64,000 bases of DNA from contig JAFZIZ010000013.1 of NCBI GenBank assembly GCA_017554145.1, positions 62,001 through 126,000 of the forward strand, read 5' to 3'. Each line of letters starts with the position of its first letter. Position 1 is the stretch's first letter. The translations under genes and the position numbers were made by a program. The notes beneath the pieces were generated by a model that was given only the letters and a program-made list of their open reading frames with translations, had not been told where the DNA came from and did not search any database. Below, in pieces: positions 42,876-52,218 of this stretch. This stretch comes from Prevotella sp. (GTDB taxonomy: Bacteria > Bacteroidota > Bacteroidia > Bacteroidales > Bacteroidaceae).

Positions 42876-45800
42876 TTAGATACCCAGATTACCACCACGC
42901 TCCTGGAATGTCTTTAGGACATTGTTCAGTACGGGCTCTTGCTTCTGTCCCCACTGCTCGTCAACGCCCTCGCCCAATTGCAAGAGTTGGTTGAGGATAT
43001 AGATGTGCATATAGCAACTGTCTTCCGACAGGCTGAACTGCTGATTGTCGAGGTTCAGATACCAGGTGACATACTGCATGGAGTTCTTCCAGAGTTGATT
43101 GACAAGTTGCATGGCTTTCTGCTTGTTGCCTATTGCTGCCCATGCACGAGCCATATCCAATGAACCTGAACTATAGCCATGAGGAATATTATAGCCAGGC
43201 AGTTCTTTCTCGCAGAGGTTAAGTACCTCTTCTGCCTGCTTGTTCTTTCCTTCACTGACAAGTTGAACAGCGAGTCTTGAGATGATACGACGATGCGTGT
43301 AGCACATACGCATCACAGTCTCATCCAGATAGACGCCCTTCGTTTTGGCACCACCAAACTTAAAGCGATGCATCACATTGTCGTAGGTACGTTTCGTATC
43401 GAAGTTCTTTACGCCTTCGATGTTCTTACCATCAATGCTGGTCGTAAACGGAGTGATGCGGTAGGCAAGACCCTCGGTAATGGTATTGTCACCCAAGTTG
43501 ATGTAGTTCTCATCACCTACAGATACTGCCACATAGATAGGACGCGTCCAGTTACACTCTGCCAACATCTCCAGAATCATCAGGTCACCCTTGTAGAGTG
43601 CTGTCTTACCCTTGAGAGAGATAATCATCTTATCAGGGATAGAGTCGGAAGCCATCATCATACCACTCTTACGCACGGCCTCTTTGTCAATTGTCATATA
43701 GAGCGTGTCGGTAGGAATGACGTGGAACTCCGATGTCTTAGAACGTACCCAGTACTTGAGGATATTCTTCAATTCGAAAGGATCCTCGCCAAACTGTGCT
43801 TTTGCCTCTTCAGGATTCTGCTTGTAGAAATCCAGTATCGCCTGCTTCATGCTCGGCTCAATGGCGACATACTCATTCGTACCTGCACAGTATTCCAGAC
43901 GGCTCCACGTAATGGGAACAGATGGGGAATCGTAGGCTGGACGACACATCTGGTCGATATACCAGTCGGTCTGCAGATAAGAGAGGTTGCAGACACGGGC
44001 ATCGGTACGGAAGCCTTCTACATCCTGATTATACCACAAGGGGAAGGTATCGTTATCACCGTTGGTGAAGATAATCGGATTACCTTCATCTTGCAAGGAC
44101 ATCAGATAGTTCTGTCCGAAGTCACGGCAGCAATAGCGACCAGAGCGATCGTGGTCGTCCCATGTCTGGGATGCCATCTGAATAGGAACGAGCAGACAGG
44201 CTAACGATATCACAGAGGCAACGATGAGTTGTCCGTTCTTCAGTTTACGATTAATCAGATCGATAATAGCAGCAACACCAATACCACACCAGATAGCGAA
44301 AGCATAGAACGAACCTGCGTATGCATAGTCACGTTCACGAGGCTGCATCGGTGTCTGGTTGAGGTAGATAACGATAGCGAGACCTGTCATGAAGAACAGG
44401 AAGAAGACGATCCAGAACTGACGAATACCAGCAGGCTCTATCTCTGTCTTTTCCTTGCCATCCACGACGATGCGGTTCTTACGGGTGTACCATGACTGCC
44501 AGAATAGTCCGATAAGACCTAACAACAGAGGCAAACAGTAGAATACGTTATGTCCCTTGTTCTCTTTCAACTCATCAGGCAGCGTATTCTGGTCCCCCAA
44601 GCGCCAAGAGTCAAACCAGTCGAAACCGGTAATCCAGTTGCCATGTTCCAGTTCTCCATTACCCTGTAGGTCGTTCTGACGACCAGCGAAGTTCCACATG
44701 AAGTAACGCCAGTACATGAAGTTACATTGGTAAGAGAGGAAGAAGCGCATGTTCTCCAACTGATTGGGAACCTTCACGCTCAACATCTCGCCACAACGGT
44801 CATACATCTCCTCATGACCATCGATCGATCCGCCCATCCAACTCTCGTAGGCAGCACGATGTGCCGAACTGTACATACGAGGGAAGAACATATTTTGGGC
44901 ATACTGGTACTCGTCTTTATTGCGTACTACGAAGTATTCGTCCTTCTCGTCGGCAGAAGCCTTTTCCTTACGTTGCCATACAGGTGCACCCTTCTTCATG
45001 ACAGGTTTACAGTATTCACCGTCTTTCTCCAAGGCAACCTGTGAGGTATAGGCCTGTCCGTAGAACAGCGGACGCTGTCCATATTGCTCACGACCAAGGT
45101 ATTCGCCCAGAGTGAAGATATCCTCTGGGGAATTCTGGTCCATCGGAGGATTTGCCGATGAACGAATGACGATGAGGGCGTAGGATGAATAGCCAATCAT
45201 CAGCATCAGCATACAAAGCAATGATGTGTTCTTGATGCGCGCCGTCACTAGCCACTGGCCTTTCTGCTTGTATTGCAGGACGAGCCATAAGACGATGAGT
45301 ACCACGATACCAATCAGGACAGCACTCCAGCCATGTCCGTAGAAAGGAATACCCAACATGGCAACAGCCAATAGGAAAGCGATATTCTGGCGACTCTGAC
45401 TGACATCACGATGCGTCTCATAAATCGCCCATATCATAATACCGATCAACAGGAAGATATAAACAATCTCACCGGTATTGAACGGACAACCAAGGACGTT
45501 GACAAACAATAGTTCGAACCATCCACCTACCTGTACGATGCCAGGCACGACACCATAGAGTACGGCAGCCAAGATGACGAAGGATATTCCCAATGCTATC
45601 AGTGAGCCGTAGAGGTCTTTTCTGGGCAGGCTCTGTGGGAACTTACGATAGTAATATACCAATACGATGGCTGGCAGACATAGCAGGTTGAGCAGGTGGA
45701 CACCGATACTCAAGCCCGTCATATACATAATCAGGATTAGCCAACGGTCACTATGAGGCTCGTCGGCATGGTCTTCCCATTTCAGTATCAACCAGAAAAC

Positions 45801-46268
45801 TACTGCCGTAAAGGCGGAAGAGTAAGCATATACCTCACCCTCGACAGCCGAAAACCAGAATGTGTCGCTGAATGTATAGATCAATGCACCTACCATTGCC
45901 GAACCTTCGATAGCGATAGTCTTGGCAAGTGTCAATTCGCTCCAGTCCTTAATCAGCAGACGGCGCACCAAGTGCGAGATCGTCCAAAACAAGAACAGAA
46001 TAGTGGCGGCAGACAACAAAGCACTCATGATATTCACCATCCGAGCCACTTGTGTGGGGTCACTGGTAAACTGTGAGAACAGATTGGCTGTCAGCATGAA
46101 GAACGGGGCACCGGGTGGGTGACCTATTTCCAGTTTATAGCCTGTGGAGATAAATTCCGGACAGTCCCAGAAAGAGGCTGTCGGTTCGATTGTAGAGCAA
46201 TATACGAAGGCAGCAATAAGAAAGCTGACCCAACCAAGGATATTGTCTACCAGTCTGAATTGTTTCAT
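42876..46268 (-). CDS. DUF2723 / GT117 family membrane glycosyltransferase-like protein
   Basis: A 1130-residue protein. The N-terminal 400 residues have many membrane segments and resemble the DUF2723 (GT117) family, whose layout parallels protein O-mannosyltransferases; the early WDCPEFI motif contains the acidic residue typical of that fold. More membrane segments follow in the middle (about 570-700), then a soluble C-terminal region with TPR-like helices near the end. It should act on the periplasmic side, transferring sugar from a lipid carrier, possibly in protein O-glycosylation. First gene of the operon 46268-39810; promoter box at 46301-46308. Confidence 0.88.
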   Translation of the reverse strand: MKQFRLVDNILGWVSFLIAAFVYCSTIEPTASFWDCPEFISTGYKLEIGHPPGAPFFMLTANLFSQFTSDPTQVARMVNIMSALLSAATILFLFWTISHLVRRLLIKDWSELTLAKTIAIEGSAMVGALIYTFSDTFWFSAVEGEVYAYSSAFTAVVFWLILKWEDHADEPHSDRWLILIMYMTGLSIGVHLLNLLCLPAIVLVYYYRKFPQSLPRKDLYGSLIALGISFVILAAVLYGVVPGIVQVGGWFELLFVNVLGCPFNTGEIVYIFLLIGIMIWAIYETHRDVSQSRQNIAFLLAVAMLGIPFYGHGWSAVLIGIVVLIVLWLVLQYKQKGQWLVTARIKNTSLLCMLMLMIGYSSYALIVIRSSANPPMDQNSPEDIFTLGEYLGREQYGQRPLFYGQAYTSQVALEKDGEYCKPVMKKGAPVWQRKEKASADEKDEYFVVRNKDEYQYAQNMFFPRMYSSAHRAAYESWMGGSIDGHEEMYDRCGEMLSVKVPNQLENMRFFLSYQCNFMYWRYFMWNFAGRQNDLQGNGELEHGNWITGFDWFDSWRLGDQNTLPDELKENKGHNVFYCLPLLLGLIGLFWQSWYTRKNRIVVDGKEKTEIEPAGIRQFWIVFFLFFMTGLAIVIYLNQTPMQPRERDYAYAGSFYAFAIWCGIGVAAIIDLINRKLKNGQLIVASVISLACLLVPIQMASQTWDDHDRSGRYCCRDFGQNYLMSLQDEGNPIIFTNGDNDTFPLWYNQDVEGFRTDARVCNLSYLQTDWYIDQMCRPAYDSPSVPITWSRLEYCAGTNEYVAIEPSMKQAILDFYKQNPEEAKAQFGEDPFELKNILKYWVRSKTSEFHVIPTDTLYMTIDKEAVRKSGMMMASDSIPDKMIISLKGKTALYKGDLMILEMLAECNWTRPIYVAVSVGDENYINLGDNTITEGLAYRITPFTTSIDGKNIEGVKNFDTKRTYDNVMHRFKFGGAKTKGVYLDETVMRMCYTHRRIISRLAVQLVSEGKNKQAEEVLNLCEKELPGYNIPHGYSSGSLDMARAWAAIGNKQKAMQLVNQLWKNSMQYVTWYLNLDNQQFSLSEDSCYMHIYILNQLLQLGEGVDEQWGQKQEPVLNNVLKTFQERGGNLGI

Positions 46269-46300
46269 GATTTATATTGTCAATGTTTGATTCTAAGCTG

Positions 46301-46308
46301 CAAAGGTA
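46301..46308 (-). promoter_or_regulatory. -7 promoter box (TACCTTTG) of the GT117 operon
   Basis: TACCTTTG on the minus strand, 32 nt before the ATG at 46268. Confidence 0.65.
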
Positions 46309-46352
46309 ACATATTTAATTGACAATTGGCGATTGGCAATTGATAATTTATA

Positions 46353-46805
46353 CTAAAAAAACAATTGGGCACCATAAATCAGCACCACATAACGCAGGAA
46401 TTTGCCGATGGTGATACTGGTAATTGAGATGGGAATGTTAGCGCGCATCAGTCCTAAGACGATGGTGATGGCACTGCCGAGGATAGGTACGAAGGCGAAG
46501 AATCCCATCCAAGCACCACGTCCTCCCATGAAGCGTGTCGCCTTGTCGAGTTGCTCCTTGCTGACGTGCAGGTATTTCTCTATCCATTCGAGTTTACCCA
46601 AGCGACCGACGGTGAAGTTGAACATGCCGCCTGCCACATTGCCGATAGTACCATAGATAATCAGTCCCCAAGGGTCAAGACCTGCTGCCAATAGCCCCAT
46701 CATCACCGCCTCACTGGAAAACGGGAAGAATGAGCCCGCCACGAAAGCCGTGATGAGCATACCCCAGTAGCCGTAACTGATTAGAAGAGCGATGATGACA
46801 TCCAT
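46353..46805 (-). CDS. YqaA-type small membrane protein (VTT/DedA-related)
   Basis: A 150-residue membrane protein with the SNARE-associated/VTT motif pattern: FVAGSFFPFSSEAVMMGLL near the N-terminus and FNFTVGRLG then FFAFVPILGSAITIVLGL. DedA relatives move lipid carriers or phospholipids between membrane leaflets; the role of the short YqaA branch is not settled. It overlaps the preceding gene by 25 bp and is the last gene of the purD operon. Confidence 0.82.
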   Translation of the reverse strand: MDVIIALLISYGYWGMLITAFVAGSFFPFSSEAVMMGLLAAGLDPWGLIIYGTIGNVAGGMFNFTVGRLGKLEWIEKYLHVSKEQLDKATRFMGGRGAWMGFFAFVPILGSAITIVLGLMRANIPISITSITIGKFLRYVVLIYGAQLFF

Positions 46806-47719
46806 AGGTTATAACCTGTGAGTACAAGAGCGATGATGCTGATAATACAGAACGTGATATTGGTCACCTTCGTATGCGTCAGTGCGATATAATGCCCGAT
46901 TAGTGGTGCCGTATTGATAATCATAATGCGTATCAGCATATCAAAGTGTTGTGGTTGCAGACAGATAAATACTGTTGTCAGGAAATCTATCCAGATGAAG
47001 ATGCTGAAGAGTTGACGGATACGAATCTTGTCATAAGTACTGGTACGCCAGAAATGTACCGTACCGATAACGGCAAGGACGATCAGAAAGGCGAAGGTGG
47101 CTATCTGTCCCGTGTTGAGGACGCTGAAGTCAAACGGGAGTTGGAAGTCTGTCAACAAGGCGAAATGGTCGATGAGCCATGTGAAGTCCTCCTGATAAAT
47201 CAGCCAACAAGAGCCCAACCAATAGGGCGTGATGATACCCAAGAGGGATGCTAGGAACGTTCTCCAAGAGAGTGTCTGTAGTCTGGTCAGCATCAATGCC
47301 CATAGAACGGGTACATAAAAGAGGATATGTATAAAGGTGAGACTTGCCAGTCCTACGCATAAAAAACCATAATAGGTCCATCCTGTGGAGGCTTTGTCCT
47401 GATAAGAGCGAAACAGTATCAGACAAGCAGCCACGACACATAGTTGAGTGAAGTTACCTGGCAGCGAAGGAAACAGGAAGCACGCCATACAGGAGAGCAC
47501 CAAGAAGGTTGCCGACACGATGCGTGAGTAGATGCGGATAAGGGCGTTGCTGTTGTTTAATTCCACCATCAGATAGGTCGTCAACAGAAAACATGCAAAC
47601 TGTAGCCACCACTGCTCCTTCACGAGTCCGCCCAAAAGCCACATGCCTATCGCATAACATAGAGCGATAGGCAATGCTATTCTACTTTCCGATACCTTAT
47701 TCTGTAATCGCTTTACCAA
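46781..47719 (-). CDS. Polytopic membrane protein of unknown function
   Basis: A 312-residue protein with about eight to ten hydrophobic segments over its full length and short loops. No ATG lies near the 5' end; the frame offers TTG at 47719, with the first internal ATG 25 codons later, so the start is uncertain. It may belong to a DUF6427-like Bacteroidales family (weak recollection). It follows purD by 38 bp that hold a TTTAACC-rich tract and overlaps the YqaA gene. Confidence 0.6.
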   Translation of the reverse strand: MVKRLQNKVSESRIALPIALCYAIGMWLLGGLVKEQWWLQFACFLLTTYLMVELNNSNALIRIYSRIVSATFLVLSCMACFLFPSLPGNFTQLCVVAACLILFRSYQDKASTGWTYYGFLCVGLASLTFIHILFYVPVLWALMLTRLQTLSWRTFLASLLGIITPYWLGSCWLIYQEDFTWLIDHFALLTDFQLPFDFSVLNTGQIATFAFLIVLAVIGTVHFWRTSTYDKIRIRQLFSIFIWIDFLTTVFICLQPQHFDMLIRIMIINTAPLIGHYIALTHTKVTNITFCIISIIALVLTGYNLWMSSSLF

Positions 47720-47721
47720 CT

Positions 47722-47757
47722 TTACCTCTTTAACCTTTAACCTATAACCGTTAACCT
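47722..47757. repeat. TTTAACC-like tract between purD and the membrane protein gene
   Basis: About four imperfect copies of TTTAACC/TATAACC in 36 bp on the plus strand. No function seen; it may influence coupling between the two genes. Confidence 0.5.
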
Positions 47758-49026
47758 TTACAGGTCTGCTCCGATATCACGACGGAAATACTTGTCTGTG
47801 AACTGAATTTTCTGAGCCTCTTCGAACGACTTCTGCAAGGCTTCTGCCTTGTCCTTTCCATAGGAAGAGACAGCAATGACACGACCACCGTTGGTGACTA
47901 CCTGTCCGTCTTTCAGTGCCGTACCGCTATGGAAGACGATAGAACCTTCCACGTTCTCAATACCGCTGATGGGATAGCCCTTCTTGTATTCCTGAGGATA
48001 ACCGCCACTGACGAGCATCACGCAGACGGCAGCACGGGGGTCGAACTCAATGGCGTGCTGGTCGAGATTACCTGCTGCCACTCCTTCAAAGAGGTCTACG
48101 ATGTCGCTCTTCAGGCGCAGCATCACACTCTCTGTCTCTGGGTCGCCCATACGACAGTTGTATTCAATCACCATCGGCTCACCTTTCACATTGATGAGTC
48201 CGAAGAAGATAAAGCCTTTGTAGTCGATATTCTCGGCAGCCAAGCCCTCAACGGTAGGACGGATGATACGGTCTTCTACCTTCTGCATCCACTCTTTCGT
48301 AGCGAAGGGAACAGGCGTTACACTACCCATGCCGCCCGTATTCAGACCTGTATCGTGCTCGCCAATGCGCTTATAGTCTTTTGCCTCAGGCAGGATCTTG
48401 TAGTGCTGACCGTCTGTCAAAACGAAGACACTGCACTCGATACCACTCAGGAACTCCTCGATAACCACTCTGGAAGAGGCATTGCCGAACATACCGCCCA
48501 GCATCTCCTTCAGTTCCTTCTTCGCTTCGTCGAGGGTGGGGAGAATCAGTACGCCCTTACCGGCACAGAGTCCGTCGGCCTTCAAGACGTAGGGAGCCTC
48601 GAGTGTTTCCAAGAAAGCTAAACCTTCCTGCAGGTGTTCACCATCGAACGTCTCGTATTTGGCTGTCGGGATATTGTGACGCTGCATGAAAGCCTTGGCG
48701 AAGTCCTTTGAGCCTTCGAGCACGGCACCTGCCTTTGAAGGACCGATGACGGGGATGTCCTTCGTGCGAGCATCCTCTTTCAGGTTGTCGTAGATACCCT
48801 TTACCAGCGGGTCTTCAGGACCTACCACCACCATATCTATCTGTTTCTCCACACAGAAAGCCTTCACTGCCTCGAAATCATCAGCCTTCATGCTGACGTT
48901 TTCACCACAGTTACTCGTACCAGCATTACCTGGTGCAATATACAGTTTCTCACACTTCTCACTCTGAGCGATTTTCCAAGCCAGTGCATGCTCACGACCG
49001 CCACTGCCTAACAATAATATCTTCAT
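47758..49026 (-). CDS. purD: Phosphoribosylamine-glycine ligase (GAR synthetase)
   Basis: A 422-residue ATP-grasp enzyme joining phosphoribosylamine and glycine in the second step of purine synthesis. Seen: N-terminal [19 protein letters not shown], the ATP-grasp lid [12 protein letters not shown] and the metal-binding [12 protein letters not shown]. The ATG at 49026 gives the normal N-terminus [10 protein letters not shown]; a frame from 49068 runs through the promoter box and is rejected. First gene of an operon with two membrane proteins. Confidence 0.97.
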   Translation of the reverse strand: MKILLLGSGGREHALAWKIAQSEKCEKLYIAPGNAGTSNCGENVSMKADDFEAVKAFCVEKQIDMVVVGPEDPLVKGIYDNLKEDARTKDIPVIGPSKAGAVLEGSKDFAKAFMQRHNIPTAKYETFDGEHLQEGLAFLETLEAPYVLKADGLCAGKGVLILPTLDEAKKELKEMLGGMFGNASSRVVIEEFLSGIECSVFVLTDGQHYKILPEAKDYKRIGEHDTGLNTGGMGSVTPVPFATKEWMQKVEDRIIRPTVEGLAAENIDYKGFIFFGLINVKGEPMVIEYNCRMGDPETESVMLRLKSDIVDLFEGVAAGNLDQHAIEFDPRAAVCVMLVSGGYPQEYKKGYPISGIENVEGSIVFHSGTALKDGQVVTNGGRVIAVSSYGKDKAEALQKSFEEAQKIQFTDKYFRRDIGADL

Positions 49027-49055
49027 TCTTCCGTCGATTTTTAAAAATAATGTTG

Positions 49056-49063
49056 CAAAGTTA
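49056..49063 (-). promoter_or_regulatory. -7 promoter box (TAACTTTG) of purD
   Basis: TAACTTTG on the minus strand, 29 nt before the ATG at 49026; divergent from the greA box 32 bp away. Confidence 0.65.
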
Positions 49064-49095
49064 GGCATTTTAATTGAAATCTGAGAAATATTCCG

Positions 49096-49103
49096 TAATT
49101 TTG
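49096..49103 (+). promoter_or_regulatory. -7 promoter box (TAATTTTG) of greA
   Basis: Matches TAnnTTTG and excludes the longer greA frame beginning at 49103. Confidence 0.65.
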
Positions 49104-49138
49104 TGCGCAGTTTTGAGATACTTTATGAATTAAGGACT

Positions 49139-49603
49139 ATGGAATATATGTCTCAGGAAGGCTACGACAAACTCGTTGCCGAACTTCGTCACATGGAGAG
49201 TGTAGAACTGCCTCAGGTTCGCGAGGCTATTGCCGAGGCGCGTGATAAGGGCGATCTCAGCGAGAACTTCGAGTATCATGCCGCCAAGCGTGAGCAGTCG
49301 CGCCTATTGGGTCGCATCCGCTTCAAGCAGCGCATACTCGAGAATGCCCGTGTCATTGATACCTCGCTATTGGGCAGCGACAGCGTCGGCTTGCTCAGCC
49401 GTGTCGAGATGACCAATCTCGCCAATAACAGTCGTATGAGTTATACCATTGTCAGTCCCCACGAGGCGAATCTCCGCGAAGGCAAGATATCCATCAAGTC
49501 GCCCATTGCCCAAGCCTTATTAAACAAAAAGGCGGGCGATACCGTCGAAGTGCGCGTCCCAGCCGGCACCCTCCGCCTCCGTATCGAGAGCATTCAGTTA
49601 TAA
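49139..49603 (+). CDS. greA: Transcription elongation factor GreA
   Basis: A 154-residue factor that binds the secondary channel of RNA polymerase and stimulates cleavage of backtracked RNA. The N-terminal coiled coil with the acidic tip DKGDLSENFEYHAAK carries the functional Asp/Glu pair; the C-terminal FKBP-like domain ends in LRLRIESIQL. The ATG at 49139 gives the family's usual length. The BASS transporter gene starts 1 bp after its stop, so they are co-transcribed. Confidence 0.96.
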   Translation: MEYMSQEGYDKLVAELRHMESVELPQVREAIAEARDKGDLSENFEYHAAKREQSRLLGRIRFKQRILENARVIDTSLLGSDSVGLLSRVEMTNLANNSRMSYTIVSPHEANLREGKISIKSPIAQALLNKKAGDTVEVRVPAGTLRLRIESIQL

Positions 49604-49604
49604 G

Positions 49605-50528
49605 ATGTTCAAGAAGATCTGTGATTTCATTGCCCGATGGATGGGATTGATGGTCCTCTTAGTGGCTGTCGTATCCCTATGTCTGCCCGCCTCATTCCAA
49701 TGGGTCGATACGTGGGCTATCAATCCGATGCTGGGTGTGATCATGTTCGGTATGGGGTTGACGCTCTCGCCGCATGACTTCCGTATCGTACTCAGTCGCC
49801 CAAAGGATATCCTTATCGGCTGTCTGGCTCAGTTTACGGTGATGCCGTTGTTGGCATGGGGGTTGACGTGGATATTCTCTCTTCCCAAAGAACTCGCCCT
49901 TGGTGTCATCCTCGTAGGTTGTTGCCCTGGTGGAACGGCATCCAATGTCATCACCTATCTGGCAAAGGGTGACTTAGCCCTTTCTGTCGGCATGACGGCT
50001 ACCTCAACACTACTTGCCCCCGTCTTGACACCCCTGTTGGTATGGCTGATGGCTGGAACGATGGTCGATGTCGATACCCTCGGCATGCTTCAGAGTATCG
50101 TCTATGTCGTAATAGCCCCTATCATCATCGGTTTGCTGTGTCAGCGTTATCTGCCTCAGGCGACGAAGAGCGTGGTGCCCTATCTGCCAGCATTCTCTTC
50201 CATCGTTATCGCCTTGGTCGTAGGCATCATCGTTTCCCATAATGCAGACAGGCTGTTGGTAGGTGGATTGATTGTTATTCTGGTCGTCATGGCTCACAAT
50301 CTGTTGGGACTCTCCATCGGTTTCCTGCTCGGTCGTCTCATACGCTTGCCGAAACCAAAATGCGTCGCCGTCAGCATCGAGGTAGGTATGCAGAACTCTG
50401 GTCTTGCCTCCTCGTTGGCAGTCTTACATTTTGCCGCCTATCCCCTTGCCACGATACCAGGTGCCATCTTCAGTGTCTGGCATAATATCAGCGGTGCATT
50501 AGCCGCAAAATGGTATCAGCAGATATAA
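49605..50528 (+). CDS. Bile acid:sodium symporter (BASS) family protein
   Basis: A 307-residue inner-membrane transporter with about nine to ten helices. Typical segments: MLGVIMFGMGLTLSPHDF, VGCCPGGTASNVITYLAKGD (the crossover region with Na+ ligands) and SIEVGMQNSGLASSLA (the second crossover). It should import an organic anion with Na+; relatives take up bile acids, pantoate or other acids. Substrate undefined. Directly follows greA. Confidence 0.9.
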   Translation: MFKKICDFIARWMGLMVLLVAVVSLCLPASFQWVDTWAINPMLGVIMFGMGLTLSPHDFRIVLSRPKDILIGCLAQFTVMPLLAWGLTWIFSLPKELALGVILVGCCPGGTASNVITYLAKGDLALSVGMTATSTLLAPVLTPLLVWLMAGTMVDVDTLGMLQSIVYVVIAPIIIGLLCQRYLPQATKSVVPYLPAFSSIVIALVVGIIVSHNADRLLVGGLIVILVVMAHNLLGLSIGFLLGRLIRLPKPKCVAVSIEVGMQNSGLASSLAVLHFAAYPLATIPGAIFSVWHNISGALAAKWYQQI

Positions 50529-50544
50529 TTTAGGAGTGTCAGAC

Positions 50545-51138
50545 TTATTTAATTTTGATGCCGATAACGTAGAAATGGGGGATAGACTTCAGGATGTCTG
50601 ACGTGAGGTCGGGCTTGATGAAATTATCACCGCAGAAACGGCAGGCGCCATGTTCGGGCTCATACCAATAAGAACCATAGAGGACGAGAGGGATGAACTT
50701 ATTTTTCTCGAATGGCGCAACGAGTTCGAAGGGGCGTGACTCATACATGTACCACTTTTCGGAGGGATTGGCGGGATCAAATATCGGCATCAAAGGAAGG
50801 CGGCTGTTGAAACCTCTACTCTCGGAGAAGTTGACAACATAGCAACCCGTGGAATCGTTGTCGGTAGGGATGATTCCAATGATGAGTTTCTCTCCCATAC
50901 TCATAGTAATGCTGAAGCCTGCGACTTCCCTCGGTTCTTGACCTTTCTTGTATTCCATGACAATGGGCTCGACTTGTGCGTCCTTAAAATCCTTCGTGTC
51001 AAAACTATGGACCTTATAGCCTTGTGCTTTGAGCAGTGGCAGGTAGTCATTGATTGACGCCTCATTCATTTTAATCTCTTGTGCCTGTCCTGTCAATGCG
51101 ACGAGGGCGAGCAATGTGCTAATGATAGTTTTCTTCAT
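50545..51138 (-). CDS. Exported protein of unknown function
   Basis: A 197-residue protein with a signal peptide cut near TGQAQ. The mature part is beta-rich, with a single CRFC pair near residue 167 that could form a disulfide or bind metal. I do not recognise a family. It lies 26 bp after the XRE regulator gene in a likely three-gene operon with DUF2975. Its stop is 17 bp from the stop of the convergent BASS gene. Confidence 0.6.
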   Translation of the reverse strand: MKKTIISTLLALVALTGQAQEIKMNEASINDYLPLLKAQGYKVHSFDTKDFKDAQVEPIVMEYKKGQEPREVAGFSITMSMGEKLIIGIIPTDNDSTGCYVVNFSESRGFNSRLPLMPIFDPANPSEKWYMYESRPFELVAPFEKNKFIPLVLYGSYWYEPEHGACRFCGDNFIKPDLTSDILKSIPHFYVIGIKIK

Positions 51139-51164
51139 ATTTTGAATTGGTTCTATAGGATCTT

Positions 51165-51371
51165 TTATTCATCTCTATACTCGAGAATGTCGCCAGGCTG
51201 ACAGTCGAGTGCCTGACAGATGGCTTCCAAGGTAGAGAAGCGGATAGCCTTTGCCTTGCCGGTCTTCAGGATGGAGAGATTGGCCTGGGTAATGCCAATC
51301 TTCTCCGCCAGTTCTTGTGATGATATCTTTCGTTTGGCCATCATCACGTCTACATTTACGATGATACTCAT
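51165..51371 (-). CDS. Small XRE-type transcriptional regulator
   Basis: A 68-residue helix-turn-helix protein, little more than the DNA-binding domain: ISSQELAEKIGITQANLSILKTG with recognition helix, then a C-terminal QPGDILEYR end typical of the YozG-like group. It often pairs with DUF2975 membrane proteins, as here (12 bp gap), and probably controls this operon in response to a signal sensed by the membrane partner. Confidence 0.88.
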   Translation of the reverse strand: MSIIVNVDVMMAKRKISSQELAEKIGITQANLSILKTGKAKAIRFSTLEAICQALDCQPGDILEYRDE

Positions 51372-51383
51372 AATACCCGATGT

Positions 51384-52082
51384 TTAGATAGTTAATTCCT
51401 GTTCCTCCTTCAGGTCCTTACCCATAAGGATAATCTGCGAAATCATCATCAGCGCCAAACCTGTAAGGATATACATGCCGTTGCACTCATTCTTGAACAC
51501 GATATAATAGTCGGCCATCTGGATGTGACTGATGAAATATTGTGTCGTGATGTATGATGTGGCAAGTGTGAATAGATACAGACCTGAGAGCAGAATGCCC
51601 GCCGTCTCCAGATATTTTGACACCTTCGTCACAAAGATTTCTCCTTTTCGGATTTTGAAGATGAGTTTGAAGACCAAGACGAGAATCCAGATAGCTACAA
51701 TGATGACAACAACGGCTGTCGAGAGAATGAGAATGGAAGGGATGTGCGACTGCACTTTGTTCATGGGAACGCCGAGGTCCACCTTTTTCATATTAACCTG
51801 ATAAGTCTGATCCTTGGTCTTGGATAGCAGCACCTTTCGGTCTGGCGTGTCCTTGGGCACCACGTTCACTTCATACGACATTGTGAGGTGCCTGTTGGTG
51901 ATGACGGTGCCACTGGGCAGCGTGTCGCGACTCATGAATTCTGGTGGACAATCCGCAAATTCCAACTTTTCCTCAGACGTTCCCGTCCAAGTATAGTTGT
52001 TGTAATGGAAGGTACTTGTGACTGCCAGAATGATGAATGTTACGATAAACAGCGTACTGTAAATCTTTAGTTTTTTGTTCAT
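51384..52082 (-). CDS. DUF2975 membrane protein
   Basis: A 232-residue protein with four membrane segments (about 10-28, 113-137, 157-176 and 201-222) and an extracytoplasmic loop of roughly 80 residues after the first. Matches the DUF2975 pattern, including the FKLIFKIRKGEIF motif after the second helix. Function unknown; gene order with an XRE regulator suggests a sensor-regulator pair. Promoter box at 52125-52132. Confidence 0.82.
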   Translation of the reverse strand: MNKKLKIYSTLFIVTFIILAVTSTFHYNNYTWTGTSEEKLEFADCPPEFMSRDTLPSGTVITNRHLTMSYEVNVVPKDTPDRKVLLSKTKDQTYQVNMKKVDLGVPMNKVQSHIPSILILSTAVVVIIVAIWILVLVFKLIFKIRKGEIFVTKVSKYLETAGILLSGLYLFTLATSYITTQYFISHIQMADYYIVFKNECNGMYILTGLALMMISQIILMGKDLKEEQELTI

Positions 52083-52124
52083 AATTGATATAAATTTATT
52101 GTTAAACGATAATTATTTTCGGTG

Positions 52125-52132
52125 CAAAGATA
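52125..52132 (-). promoter_or_regulatory. -7 promoter box (TATCTTTG) of the DUF2975-XRE operon
   Basis: TATCTTTG on the minus strand, 42 nt before the ATG at 52082. Confidence 0.65.
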
Positions 52133-52218
52133 AACTTTATTTCTTAATCTCCAAAGAAAAATGTAACTTTTTTATCGAAAAACAATAAAATTTTATCAAA
52201 ATACCCTATTTGAGAGGT

